Of a stretch of 64,000 bases of DNA, positions 23,247 to 35,200 are shown piece by piece. The notes beneath the pieces were generated by a model, which ran no database searches, was not told the DNA's origin, and was given only the letters and a program-made list of their open reading frames with translations. Positions within the stretch are counted from its first letter, which is position 1. Each line of letters starts with the position of its first letter. This DNA is from Sympetrum striolatum (taxonomy: Eukaryota > Arthropoda > Insecta > Odonata > Libellulidae). Made by a program: the position numbers and the translations under genes. The DNA lies in contig OX388350.1 of the NCBI GenBank assembly GCA_947579665.1, positions 82,293,152 to 82,357,151 of the forward strand. The letters are read 5' to 3'.

Positions 23247-24139
23247 TGTTTACCTTGTATTACAATTTGTAAAATCTATGAAATGTCAGAACAGTTTTTA
23301 AGAATATTTGTATGTTGTAGTATGTTTGTTGTTCAATTTGAGACTGCCTTGTATACAAGAATGCTGGGCAAGTAAATCACATTTGCCTCTCCAAATTCGC
23401 CTCTTTCGTTTAGTCTTGCATTTACGTGACGATTATTCATCTTATGTTTACATATCTGTTTTCAGACTGAGGCATCCTGTATAAACATTTTGACAGAAGA
23501 ATCCTTATGGTAGAAGAAGCTAAATCTTTTTAATAAATATAATATCACTTCTTAGAATAAATAATTTCAGTTGCATTGGTTCTGATTTTAAAGAATTGAA
23601 ATGAGTAATCCATGTTTTGCTTGCTAATCATGTAACATATGCATTAGTGTGAAAAGCAGAGATTCATAAAATATTAAAGTTTGCCAATAATTTGGTTATT
23701 AGCTAGTTCTTGAGAACGTTCCTGGAATCATATTTCATCTGACATTTATGAAATATATAAGTTGTCATCGCAAGCCAAGACAACAGTAGTATAAAATTTG
23801 CTGAAAATTATACTTTGGAATAACTACTGCTATAAATATATTTTCCAAGAGATAGGAGTGAAAATGTGGAGTGAAAAACTCATTATAATTAAACCTATGG
23901 AAATACTCCATTTTAAAACGTTCAACTACAACCAAATAAATTTACCACACAAGCTGTAACCCATTTAAAAGATGTGGAAATTGAGGAGAGTAGTGTCTAT
24001 GCTTTGAGGGCGTCTTTCTTTTCATTCTTAAAATCTTTTGAAGGCTTAAGTGACATTATTATTTTTATAAATACATGCCAATGTTAATTTCTTTTCATAC
24101 TATATTAGCAATATAAACATGGAAAAAGCCTGGGGATAC
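23247..24139. other. Intergenic DNA, nothing recognised
   Basis: AT-rich sequence between the end of DDI1 and the LINE at 24.1 kb. No gene or clear repeat is seen. Confidence 0.5.
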
Positions 24140-25550
24140 AATTGGTACCAAATTGATTGAATTTTGGTGAGAAAGAGGTTTAGAAATAGTGTTAAAAACC
24201 CATGAAATTATCCTGGTGCTGATGTCAATTTGGATCATAACCTGGTCATGATGAAAACCAAGCAAAAGTTTAAAAAGATCATTCGCCCAAAATGTACACC
24301 AAAATGGAATTTAGAAGCTCTAAGGGGTGGGAAGTCTAAAGAATTTCAAGAGTCGTCAGCAAGGCTCTTGATAGTAAGGGGAGGGAACTAACCACTTAAG
24401 AGGAATGGGAAAAGCTTAAAATTTGTGTGAAGGATTGTGCTCAAAAAACTGTTGGGAAGGTTAAACAAACTAAAATTAGAAAACCTTGGGTAACTGTAGA
24501 AATGTTAAATAAAATGGAGGAAAGAAGGAAATGGAAAAGAGTCAACACTGACCATGGGTGCAGAACGTACAGAGCACTAAACAACGAACTAAGAAGGGAA
24601 ACTAATAAGGCTAGGGAATAGTGGTGGAAGGGGAATAGAATAATGAATGTAATGAAATAGAAAAGCTCTTGTAAAGCAAGGAGGGCCAACCTAATGTATA
24701 GTTAAGTAAATCAACTGACAGGGAATAAAATTAGTATTGGAATGGTGACGGTTAAACACAACAAGGGAAATCTATTAAGGGATCCAGTCACCATAAGGGG
24801 ATGATGAAAGGAATACGTTGAGGAATTGTATGGGAAAAACATGAAACCCAACAGCATAGAATTAGAAACTGAGGAAGAAGTTGAAGAAGATGATGTTGGA
24901 CCTGGGTTACTTGATAGTGAAATAGAATGGGCATTATGGGATATGAAAGGGAATAAAGCAACAGGGGTTGACGAGATACCAGTGGAATTCCTTAATAATC
25001 TGGGGGATAAGAGTAAGAAATGTTTCTATGATTTAATTAGGAAAATGTATGATAAAGGGAAATGGCCTAAGGCTTTTACCAAAACTATCTTGACTCCTTT
25101 TCCGAAAAAGAACAAGACTACAGAATGTCGGGATTATCGCACAATTAGCTTAATCTCTCACACGGCAAAATTACTTCTAAGGGTTCTGAATAGACGGGTC
25201 AAGGGAAAAATTAAAGGGCAAATTGGAGAAGACCAGTTTGGTTTTCAGAGAGGGAAAGGAATGAGGGATGCAATTGGGGTGATGAGAGTACTTGCGGAAC
25301 GAAGCCTGGAATTTAAGATTTGCTTATGTGTATGTTTTATAGATTCTGAAAAGGCTTTTGATAGAGTCCAGTGGCCAAAACTGGTGGGGATATTCAAGAA
25401 ATATGGGTTAGACTGGAAAGATAGACGTTTAATTAAAAATTTGTATCTGAATCAAACAGCCTGCGTAAGGATAGCTGATGGGGAATCGGATTGGGCAGAA
25501 TTGTGTCCGGGGGTAAGACAAGGGTGCCCTATGTCACCAACGCTCTTTAA
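24140..25550 (+). mobile_element. LINE retrotransposon, 5' part (endonuclease end and RT)
   Basis: The first segment carries the end of the endonuclease (a relic of 'SYPGADVNxDHNLVMMKTK' around 24210-24260). A 273-residue open frame at 24826-25647 then holds RT motifs 'GNKATGVDEIPVEFL', 'FPKKNKTTECRDYRTISLIS', 'FGFQRGKGMRDAI', 'SEKAFDRVQWPKL' and 'GVRQGCPMSPTLFN'. The element is cut after 'TLFN' at 25550 and resumes at 29165. The last residues of the open frame belong to the inserted element. Confidence 0.85.
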
Positions 25551-26460
25551 CCCTCGAGTACTCAAGTCCCAAATCATCACGTCAGTGCTCGCATTGGGTG
25601 GAATCAACCCTACATCTTCCGAAGGGGTAAATTGTCTCAAAGTGTAGTGAATAAATTTTTAATTCATTAGTGATGATATCATATTAATTAATGGTTAACC
25701 TGGTTATTAAAATAAAATCAAATTAATATTTTCAATTAATTTTAATATTCAGTAAAAATTCGATACGACGCTGAGTATATGGCTAATGAATTTCGAATAT
25801 TGCATATAAAAAGCAAACTGTTTAAAAATAAAATAACATTCAATATACAGTAGAATTCCGTTATAACGAGTGCTGCATATAACGAGAGTTGCGTTATAGC
25901 GAGTGATTCATTGGTCGTTGTCCGTCTTACGGCAAAAAGGATAGGGAGTTACGTACATTATAACGAGTGATCGAAATCTGAGGTATCGTTATAACGAGTG
26001 TCACGATTCTGTATTCGCCTTGCAGGTAGCATATCTCGTGATCGATGACGTTTCACGAGTTTCACTATCCCCTTTGTCCCTCACGTCTCCTATATCTTAT
26101 CCCCTTGTATCTTGTTTCTTTTCGCCGATGATCCCTCTAGTCAGCAGTTTGAATCGAGTTTCCATTTTATTGGCATCCACCTGTGAGATTTGTTTTCATT
26201 CGAAACTTGGCACCAAATCGTCTAATGGGAGTATAAGAGATATATAAAGCGCTGTTTCGGATTTCCAGGGCAACCTCTCCCTCGCGCCACTTCCATTAGT
26301 TATGAAGTGTGTGAATGAAAAATATCTTTAGAAAGAAATTTTATATGAATTACGGGTGCCTTTCCACATGACGGTCATCGCTCTTCCATCAGTCGATCAT
26401 TAGACATGAATCCGTTCAGAGCTTTCCAATAACTGAGTTTCTAGTGTGACAGTTCTGTGA

Positions 26461-26718
26461 TGGAGAGTAAAAGAAAGACTTTAGATTTAGCAAAGAAATT
26501 TGAAATTGTGCGAAAGAGAAACCACGAGTAAATCCGAAATCGGCAGACGGTATGGCCTATCATCGTCGACTCTATTTACGATTTTGAAGAACAAAGAAAA
26601 AATAAAGTCTGCATTCATGATGCAAAACACTCCAGGAGGGTGCAAAAAACTACGACCTGCGGATAATACGGAGTTGGAGTCCATTCTATTTGAATGTTCC
26701 CCCAGCAGCGATCTCTAG
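26461..26718 (+). pseudogene. Tigger transposase N-terminus (CENP-B-type helix-turn-helix), frameshifted
   Basis: Starts ATG GAG AGT AAA and reads 'ESKRKTLDLAKKFEIVRKR'. One base change of frame near 26510 is needed to continue into 'TTSKSEIGRRYGLSSSTLF' and 'TILKNKEKIKSAF'. This is the DNA-binding half of a pogo/Tigger transposase. The break and a stop at 26716 make it non-functional. Confidence 0.75.
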
Positions 26719-27237
26719 GAATTCCAATCAGCGGAACAATGATAAAAGAGAAAACTGAAGAGCCCTTCGCATGAAACTAGACAATTTCCGTTGCACATAT
26801 GGTTGGCTGAACCGATTGTAAGGAAGAAGAGGATTATCACTCCAAATAATTAGCGGTGAATCCAGTGAAGTAAATGAGCAAGCGGTACATGATTGGCTTC
26901 CAATTCTCAAGTCGATCCTCGAATGATACGAAGAAAAGGTAAGTGATACAAAAAGCAAATTATCGTTTAAATACTATAAATTGTAAGATAGGCCTTGTAT
27001 TTAGTGTGACAAACAGTTTTTAATCTCGAGATAATTAGGAAATATACATTACGGATGAGACTGCACTGTTTTACAATTTACTGCCGGAAAAAACTTTGGC
27101 TGTTAAATGCGACCGCTGCAAAGGTGGAAAAAGGAGTAAGGAGAGGCTTACAGTTCTCCTCTACACGAGCATGACTTTCGTCATGCTCGTCTTTCGATGC
27201 CAAAGTTGGAGGGAGAAATAGAAAAATTGTTCTGTTC

Positions 27238-27900
27238 GTGGATCGCTGTCCGGCCCACCCCGTCATTAAATTGACGAACATAGAGCTTGTGTTCTTTCCC
27301 CCTAACTGCACAAGTGTGTTGCAGCCATTAGATCAGGGCATTATTCGAGCTATAAGGCACCATTTTAGATCACACCTCGTTAATATGTTAATGAGGAAGT
27401 TAATGTCAAAAGAAACCCGCATCAAATGGAATGTCCTGGAGGCAATCCATGGGTTTGGATTGGCCTGGGGGAAAATAAATTTAAATAAAAAAAATACAGA
27501 AAATGATTCTGTGGATGGATCTGCTGAGCTGAATTCGGAGTTAGTGCCCTTAAGCTGGAGAACTGTGTCCAGCATATTGGGCATAAACTGCTCCTTTGAT
27601 GATTTCGTTGCGGTAGACGCTGAAACTCCTGTTTGTGGTTTGCTGAAAGACGATCAACTAGTAGAGCAGCAAAAGAATGACAGCAGCGAATCGTCGGACA
27701 TCGAGAGTATGGAAGAAGATTCGTTTAAAATCCCTAATAGCGAGTCCCTCTCGCAAGCATTTGGGGTTCTTAAATCTTTGTGTTTAGCTAAAAACGTAGC
27801 ATCGGTGGACGATTTAATGAATTTAAAGCGTGTAGAAGATTTCGTCACCAAACACTGTATTAATAACTTTAAACAGATAAGAATAATATTAATTTTTTAA
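27238..27900 (+). pseudogene. Tigger transposase C-terminal half (DDE domain)
   Basis: A 220-residue open frame starts at the second catalytic Asp region ('VDRCPAHP') and continues 'IELVFFPPNCTSVLQPLDQG' and 'IIRAIRHHFRSHLV', the hallmark of Tigger/Jerky-type DDE domains. The upstream part with the first Asp (about 26960-27235) is out of frame with it. The open frame alone could not be a complete transposase. Confidence 0.8.
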
Positions 27901-29164
27901 GTAAATGCTTTTTTACTTAGAGTGAGACCGAGAAATCAGGTTTTTACACCAATAGATGTTTATTGATTATTGTAAAGTTCTTCTAACTTCTGTTAAGGTT
28001 AATTTATTCTTACTTTCAATGTTTCTAAAAAAATGAATTTAGCGTTAAGTACAGCATTTCGGGAAACAATTAATGCGAATTGACTGGAACGACGATATCG
28101 TTGGACTAAAAATAAACTAAAGGATGCAAGTACGTACCTGCAAGTGGCCATCAATTGTGATATTGCTTTGTTACGATGTTTCAAATAATATCCTTTTCGT
28201 TCTTGCATAGTTTACCCGATTATTTTTTCCTAAAAATTAGCACCATTAAAAGAAAAACATTTTTTCTTGGTTCCCTCGATTAAAATATCGGAAGTGAGAG
28301 GTGGCGTCCCTTGAAGGGTGGGAGTTGAACGGAGAGGTTTCTGTTTGTGCCTGGAGGACAAGAGAGGAAAGATGGGAGCTGCAGAAGGGAAAGACCAGGG
28401 AAGACGATATGTGAGAGTAGAGAAGGAATTCCTCTCTCACCAGCTGCGTTGAAGAATTGCCGGCACCGAAGAAAAACTCGTGTCTAACGAGCATGACTCT
28501 CGTAACTACATACACTACTGAAAAGCCATGTTTAATTATTAAGCTAAATCACCAAATCCTAACCAATAAGATTATCTTATGATGTATTACTTTCGACGAT
28601 TATTTAGCGATAATGATCCACATTTTATGTTAAAGGATATAATATATATATTTTTGACGCGAACGTACTCTTTTACGCATTCTGAAGCATTCGCGTAGGA
28701 ATTAAAAACCCTACAGTTCCATTCGGACACATTTGCTGACCTTGGATTCAAGAAGACGGGCTTAGTTAGACTTATTGTTAGAAATCTGCTATAACGATCG
28801 TATCGCGTTATAACGAGTACTTTTCCGATTTTTGTCGGCTCTCGTTATAACGGACTTCTACTGTACTAATGATAATTATTAATTAAATGAAATTTATAAA
28901 ATATCTCTAAAAATTAAGGCAGAAACAAGGTCAAAAATGCAATATTTTACGTAAAGGTCTTTCATCTACCTGGCACTACCGCTAAGAAAAATTTGTTTAA
29001 ATAATTAAACTTCCATTTCCGAACAGGCGAAAATGCATGACTGGTTCAGAACATTCTAAAACTCAGCTACTATGAGAAAGAAGATGTAAAAAAGCACTAA
29101 TAAAAAGTTATGTAATTTTAAAATTCACATGGGTCGATTCGACCCAGACGCGAGTACTCGAGAG

Positions 29165-30005
29165 TTAATATATATTCAGATGAAATGGTGAAAGAAACCT
29201 GGGAAGAAATAGACAAGGGAGTATAGGTTGGTGGGGAAGTAGTGAAGTCTATAAGGTATACAGACGATAAAGCTATTGTCTGTGATTCTGTGAAGGGTTT
29301 GCAAAATTTAGTAAATACTTTTATCTTTAAAGCAAGGGAGTTTGGAATGAAAATAAGCGTAAGTAAAGCTAAAGTTTTGAGGTTCACTAAGGGAAAGAAA
29401 GCTTAGTTAACTATTAGGGTGGATGGGGAAAAACTACCAATTTTCTTACTTGGGAAGTACTCTCTCTCTTGGGACGGAATATTTAAAGATGAGGTTCGTA
29501 AAAGAATAGCCTTGGCGAAGGAAGCCTTTATGAAGCGAAGGGAATTAATGACCAAAGGTCTTGATGGAGGAATCAGGAAAAGGTTGGTGAAATCCCTGGT
29601 CTGGAGTGCGTTGCTCTATGGGTGCGAAACGAGGACCTTGAGAAAGGAAGAAGTCAAGCGATTGGAGGCCTTTGAGATGTGGGTGTGACGTAGAATGGAA
29701 AAAGTTATCTGGGTTGATAGGAAAACAAACACGGAGGTGCTGTAGATGGTAGGGGAGGAGAGGGCTTTAATTGACGTGATTAAGCATCATCAGAAGAAAT
29801 GGGTGGGTCAAATATTGAGGGGAGAGGGTTTGGCTAAGACTGTAATTGAGGGTAGATTCAAGGGAAAAAACAAGAGGGGAAGACAGAAGATGTTGGATGA
29901 CTTAAAGGGTGGGTTTAACTATAGGGAAATGGAAGAGATGGCACTTAATAGGGATTTTTTATCGTGCATGAACATACCGAAAGGTAGAACACTCATGATG
30001 AAGCA
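29165..30005 (+). mobile_element. LINE retrotransposon, 3' part
   Basis: Continues the element interrupted at 25550: 'IYSDEMVKETWEEID', the catalytic box 'RYTDDKAIVCD' near 29259, 'GMKISVSKAKVL', 'SALLYGCETRTLRKEE' and 'RLEAFEMWV', then 'KKWVGQILRG'. In-frame stops near 29226, 29404, 29686 and 29743 inactivate it. The first half joins to this half across one TTAA copy. Confidence 0.85.
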
Positions 30006-30010
30006 ATATA

Positions 30011-30558
30011 CAGTAGGACCCCGATCCATCGTTCCCGCATTTGTCGTTTTCCCGGATTTATCGTTTATTTTCTATAGTCCCGACTTAGGCCCATAAGGAG
30101 ACATGTAAAGTAATACCGCATTCATCGTTCATCGAAATATTATTTTCCCGCATCCATCGTTCAGATTTTTGGCCCAATCGAGGAAGAAAGACTATGTATT
30201 AGGAATTGCGACAAAAATTTTCTTTGAGAGCTTGGCATGAACTTTTTTTAAGGCAGTCGTAGCACTTGCTCAAAACGGCCGATTTTTTTAAGCACATCCG
30301 GGGCTGTTTTAATACATTGTATCCTATTGGAGAGCTTTCACATGGGTGTGCGTAAGAGTCCTGTTTGTCCATCTCAGTTTACTGGCATATTTCACCCTGT
30401 TTGGACCGTCTCTAGGAGTTCAGGAAGTTTGTTTTTTCGAAAATTTAGGGGTTTTCTTTGTATAAACTTTCGTTATGTATTCATTTCAATAGTGTGAGCT
30501 GAGTCTACATTTCCCGTTATGATCGTTTTCCCGCATTCATCGTCTTTTTCTACTACTG
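30011..30558. mobile_element. Tigger-like non-autonomous element
   Basis: Begins CAGTAGGACCCCGATCCATC and ends TCATCGTCTTTTTCTACTACTG, flanked by TA. The repeated CCGCATTCATCGTT blocks near both ends resemble the subterminal repeats of pogo/Tigger elements. No protein is encoded. It abuts the 3' end of the LINE. Confidence 0.65.
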
Positions 30559-30909
30559 TAGTCATATTTCATTAATTTGACCTGAACCTCATGATTAGTC
30601 TACTCTTCTTCTAAGGGAAAAAATAGAAATTACTTTTGTAGCCTAAATCTTTCTTTTAACATAAGAATATCTATCATTGCATATTAGAAATTGATTAAGT
30701 AATTAACTTTGGTATCAAGAATTCTTTGCCGTAAACTTGTTAAGAAGGTGCTTAAAATATATGAACATTAAGTGGAAGCTCTGTTTTGAAAATTGGGCTG
30801 CAAAATGAAGGAAAAATTGGCAAAAACTTAGGAAGAACACCTTTGTAAGAATAATGAAAGAACAAACTATACAGAATCAGGTGTCACTTTTTGGTACTTA
30901 TTAATGCTA

Positions 30910-31058
30910 AAAAACTCCATTATGTGAGACTTTAACTAAACCACAGAACACGAGCACAGTTTTGCAGCTCCGCTGGATGCAGTGGGGCTGCAGACCATGG
31001 TCGTGATGTAATATAATTTTCTGAGGTTTAGTTCAAGTCTTACATCATGGAGTATTTT
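30910..31058. repeat. Fold-back element with 38-bp arms
   Basis: AACTCCATTATGTGAGACTT followed by TAACTAAACCACAGAA is mirrored by TTCTGAGGTTTAGTTCAAGT followed by CTTACATCATGGAGTATT, with about 70 bp between. It is probably a MITE. Confidence 0.6.
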
Positions 31059-31254
31059 AATGAAAGAATACTTTAAAATATAAACCTTTATGAATGATAA
31101 CCGTATTTATAAATGGGAAAAACTGAAAATTTTGAAATTGTTTATAGAGTATTTCAATAAACAATACAGAATCATGATTATTGCTGTGGTTCTTGTTAAC
31201 GTGTAAAAATTCCGTAACTGACCTAACTGTTATTAGACCACTTTATTTTACGAA

Positions 31255-31300
31255 AGACACGATCCGGGTTTTGTAGCGTAGCTACATCATCAGGTAGCAA
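31255..31300 (-). ncRNA. Hammerhead-ribozyme-like motif (one core base off)
   Basis: On the minus strand CUGAUGA is followed by stem II (GUAGC, loop UAC, GCUAC), then AAAAC where a hammerhead has GAAAC, then a short CCGG stem and AUC before GUGUC, which pairs partly with the sequence upstream of CUGAUGA. The layout matches the minimal hammerheads described in Penelope-like elements. G12 appears as A, so activity is doubtful. Confidence 0.45.
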
Positions 31301-32178
31301 AACAGTAAATCTTACAAGTATATGTACTGCAAATAGGAAGGAGGGAGAGGCAGGGGCAGCAGGTAACATGAACAAAGGGAACTAGAGGCAGGAAGGTTGA
31401 ATGTGGTGGGGGGGGGGAAGAGGCTGGGATGAGGGATAGTTGAGTAGAGAGAGAGTTATCATTCACCAATTAATTACAAAACATTAAGCGGTAAAAACAC
31501 CAAGTAAGGATAGTCCTAACCCTTCTCCCATATTGCTAACTCTTATACCTTAATTTCCACACACCTTTTCCAAGCCCTCCGCCCCTTACCTTCTTTGTTC
31601 CCTTCTCTTCCCCTTTTCAGAATCCGTTACTTCTTTCTTGGTTTTAGAATAGGACTTTTAGTGCTTTTAATGACTATCTTTACTTTGTGTTCTACAAATT
31701 AAGAATTTCATAATAATAATCTCGAACCTCAGAAGTATTTAATCGATTGAAACGGACCGCCCCTGATGATTCCATTTCCTGATGAGTAGTTGAGTTAATA
31801 AAGATCCCACGATGAGCGCGCTCAGCAGAAATCTGTAGAGATGACTTACGATATTCGGAACAAAAATGGTTGCGTGTGGTTTGTTTCGGTATTCAGGCTG
31901 ACAAAATTCATTAATCAGTGATTTTTGCGTAAATCTGGCATTTCCATTCACGTTAATTCGTATATGCTACCAAGATAGTGGATTTTAACTGATGTAATGA
32001 ACATAAATGTGCCTCAGGAAAGACAAAGTAATTATCGTAGAGGTTAATTTGTTTTGATCAATATAAGCTGGTCTTGAATTCATTTGTTACCGTATGATTT
32101 ATTTTTCTCATCTAAATCATTCGTTCTCTGTGATGGTTTAATTCTAATTAGTATTTACTTCTGCTTTCTTTATTATAG

Positions 32179-32253
32179 AGGACGGACGTCCTGAAAATGT
32201 GGTTTCGGACGAGGCGAAAATGGATCTAACCGCTGAAAAGCGTAAAAATGAAG
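32179..32253 (+). CDS. Adar: ADAR 5' coding exon (provisional)
   Basis: An acceptor TTATTATAG precedes the exon and it ends GAAG|GTAGAT, leaving one base of a codon. The next ADAR exon at 43417 begins with the two bases that complete it. The ATG at 32220 has A at -3 and G at +4. Upstream codons of the exon are open in the same frame, so translation could start in a still earlier exon. The link rests on phase and position only, because this N-terminal part is poorly conserved. Confidence 0.5.
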
Positions 32254-35200
32254 GTAGATGAAATGCACGCTTTGGTTAATTTTGCATTGATACTTCAGCT
32301 ATTGGAAGTGAAATGCAATATAATTTAAATATCACGGTTCTGTTATTTCACCAGCGTTTCGCAACATTATTTATTATTCAATTAATGTATTAAATCATGT
32401 TATGTTACACATATTTGCGGCAACGCAGCTAGTTTTTTCGATTTTGTGTCAATTTGTTTATGATGATATAGGTAATCTATACAGGAATAGTGACCAGAGA
32501 GCTCAATCTTGAGTATTCTTAACCTAATTCCTATGACCCTTTTATTTAAACAAGCAATATCAGTCTGCACTAAACAATGTCAATTTTTTTAGCAGTTGAG
32601 AAGTCCATAAAGTATGTGAGACTTTTAATCATAAGTATCCGAGAAAACAAGGAATAGATCAAGATAGTAAAGAAAAGCAATCTTTCATTCAACCACTTCC
32701 CTATGCCACCGGCAGATCGTAAATATGCATAAATCTAAAATCTGTCTCTCAATTTATTCCGTATTTGCCATTTTTGCTAATATTGTAGTATGTGTATTAT
32801 TAAGCATAACGGTAAAATTTCACTTTAGCACTTATTTTACCAGAATAACATTTGTTAGTGTTCAGTTTTCTTATGAAAATGGGCATTCGCCTAAATTAAT
32901 ATTCGTGATTGATATATTTCTATGAAAGTTATGGAAAATAAAGTAATCGTTAAGGTTGTCCCTATTTCATATTTCCATGTGTTTTTTTGCTATTCTTTAT
33001 GTACTTCGGTCTCGATTTTCAAATAGATCGTACCCTTAAAAAGAAGCATCATCTTATATAATAGTTTGGAAAAATTATGAATTATTTACCTACGGTAAGG
33101 GAAGGCGTTTTTATATTATTTTTGTAACATCTTCCAATAAAAGTATTGTCAAAAAGAGCAAAATATCTTGGGAAGGATGTGCACTCTCTAGGTTGAGAGA
33201 GAATGCTTAGTTTCATGGAGGCCAATTGTTTGCCCACCTGCTGAGAAGAACAATAATACAAAACTTTTTTAAATAAATAAATGTTAATAAACGCAGTTAC
33301 TAACTGTAAAGTCTTTAACAGCTACAGTACTGGAAGTAAGCACAGAACTATAAGATTTAGAATATGAATCAACCTCCTAATGGAACACGAGAGTCTTATG
33401 TAGTTTGCCTGATGTAACTGTTGGAGAACTAGAACTGTGAAGAAGTAAGAACTGTTAGACAGAAAGTTAGTATTATTAAAAGTGCATCGACAGCTTAAGT
33501 AATTTTGCACATAGGCCCCCTCTGGAAATTAAACTCAGGACTGCTTTTGCTGAAGCCAAAAACGCTACCCGCATGATTATCCGGGAGCCCTGACAAAAAG
33601 TCTGTTGAAAAACTCAAGTAATGAAATAACGAAAGGATTGAAGAATTCGTAAATATCAAGAAATGACATTGAAGAAGCTTTGCTAGTCTATGAGAAGGAC
33701 ATTTCCTCGGTTGAGTTGCAGCAACAGAGAACAGTTAAAGGCAGGCGACTATGAGGTAATAGCAGACTTACAGAAAAAAGATAGCACTACAAATTGCAAC
33801 AGACAAAACATTACAGATTGTAGTTACCTCAGCAACATACATAAAATGATGGAAAATGTTGAATTGGATGGAAAGAAAAACTTATGAGATTCTCCATATA
33901 TTTTCTTTGAAGAATTCATATTTTGATTCATAGAATAATTCATCAACTGGATGAGATCAAGAGAAGGAAATAGAGTTATAGTAGAGTACTTGAAGTTTGT
34001 GATAGGGGAACATTCCATTTATTCAGTATTTGCCTGAGAATGGAGGACCACCAAGGACTCTAAGAAAATGGAAGCAAGAAAGATATTAAAGTTTTAGCAC
34101 CCCATCCTTTGTATTATTTACAAGAAGATCATGAGGATGGTAGCTAAAGATATGAAGACAACCATCCACCCAGCCTCCATGCTGGAGTTTACGAGCTCTT
34201 TGGACCACTTCTACTAACTTCCAAAAGTTATGGTACTGACTGGTATTTTGGAAGCCCTGCCGAACAACCTATTGACAGCAGCTGAAACTTGGTTGTTTTT
34301 CGATTTGCGATGAATGGTGGAAATAATTATTCAGTGTTGTAAAGCATTGCAGATTTTTTTTCTGCCTAAGTAACCTGTATGAAGTAATCTCAAATTAATA
34401 TAATTATTTAATTTGTTGAGTAATATAATATTGAAGAACTTCCCAAATTAAATAGCCTTACCCACTGACTCTCTTTTACTACTTGTCTCAACTAGACTGA
34501 TTGAACCTAGCAGATGCTCCCAACAGCAGTGTAAGCCAGACATCTTATAATTGACTCATTAAAGATTGCTTTGCTGCTAATAGATATCTATAGTTATGAA
34601 GTTAAATAATTTTAATTAATCATAAAGGAAAGTTTTTGAGTTCGAAGATTTACTTAAGCTCATTTGTCTTTCTAATAACTATGCTTCTACCTTTATTAAA
34701 TTAAAAATGGGTAATTTTGAGAATGGCGCTAGATTGCCATTGAAAATTGTACGAAATAACATAATTTTTGATGACTCATTTCTAAAACTATCAATTCTTC
34801 AGCAATTCAACAGTAGATTATTGTATTCATTTGCTTGAAGAATATAAAATAATTAGAAAAAATCTGATGTGGCCAGCACATGACTTTCTCCATATATAAG
34901 ATGTAAATATTTATCTACGACAGTATTTTCGCACTCTATATTCAATCTAAACTTGGAAGATAAGTTATTATAATTTATATCATATTATCTTTTACGTCAC
35001 AAACATTATAAATAATGTTTTTCGGCACATGTTCGATGAAATTACAAAGTACATAATCAGCAACTTCCGGTTTATCAGTATTTCATGAATAACTCCTTAA
35101 CAATCAGTAATACAAAAATATGTTTCATACAAAAGTTATAGTAAATTACATTTTCTAAAACTTTTATAAATAATAGTATATACCTTAATATCAGATTAAT

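Larger units (their letters stand above)
25848..28863 (+). mobile_element. Tigger/pogo-like DNA transposon nested in the piggyBac-like element
   Basis: Terminal inverted repeats CAGTAGAATTCCGTTATAAC and, at the right end, GTTATAACGGACTTCTACTG lie within TA dinucleotides (25846-25847 and 28864-28865). Internal copies of TATAACGAGTG repeat near both ends. It carries a broken transposase (26461-26718 and 27238-27900). The pattern is that of the Tc1/mariner superfamily, pogo/Tigger group. Confidence 0.88.
25551..29164. mobile_element. piggyBac-like element inserted at TTAA in the LINE
   Basis: It starts CCCTCGAGTACTC and ends with the inverted GAGTACTCGAGAG. TTAA flanks both ends (25547-25550 and 29165-29168), the target duplication specific to piggyBac-type transposons. 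Subterminal palindromes GGGTGGAATCAACCC (left) and GGGTCGATTCGACCC (right) match each other. Without the Tigger element inside, only about 600 bp remain and no piggyBac transposase is seen, so it is non-autonomous. Confidence 0.8.
30559..32178. other. Intergenic DNA with few recognisable features
   Basis: AT-rich sequence upstream of the first ADAR exon found. It holds the fold-back at 30910 and the hammerhead-like motif at 31255. Otherwise I see no gene. Confidence 0.5.

Noticed and set aside
28245..28515. 89-aa minus-strand open frame in the Tigger element
   Set aside because: It does not resemble a transposase or host protein and lies in the 3' non-coding part of the element.
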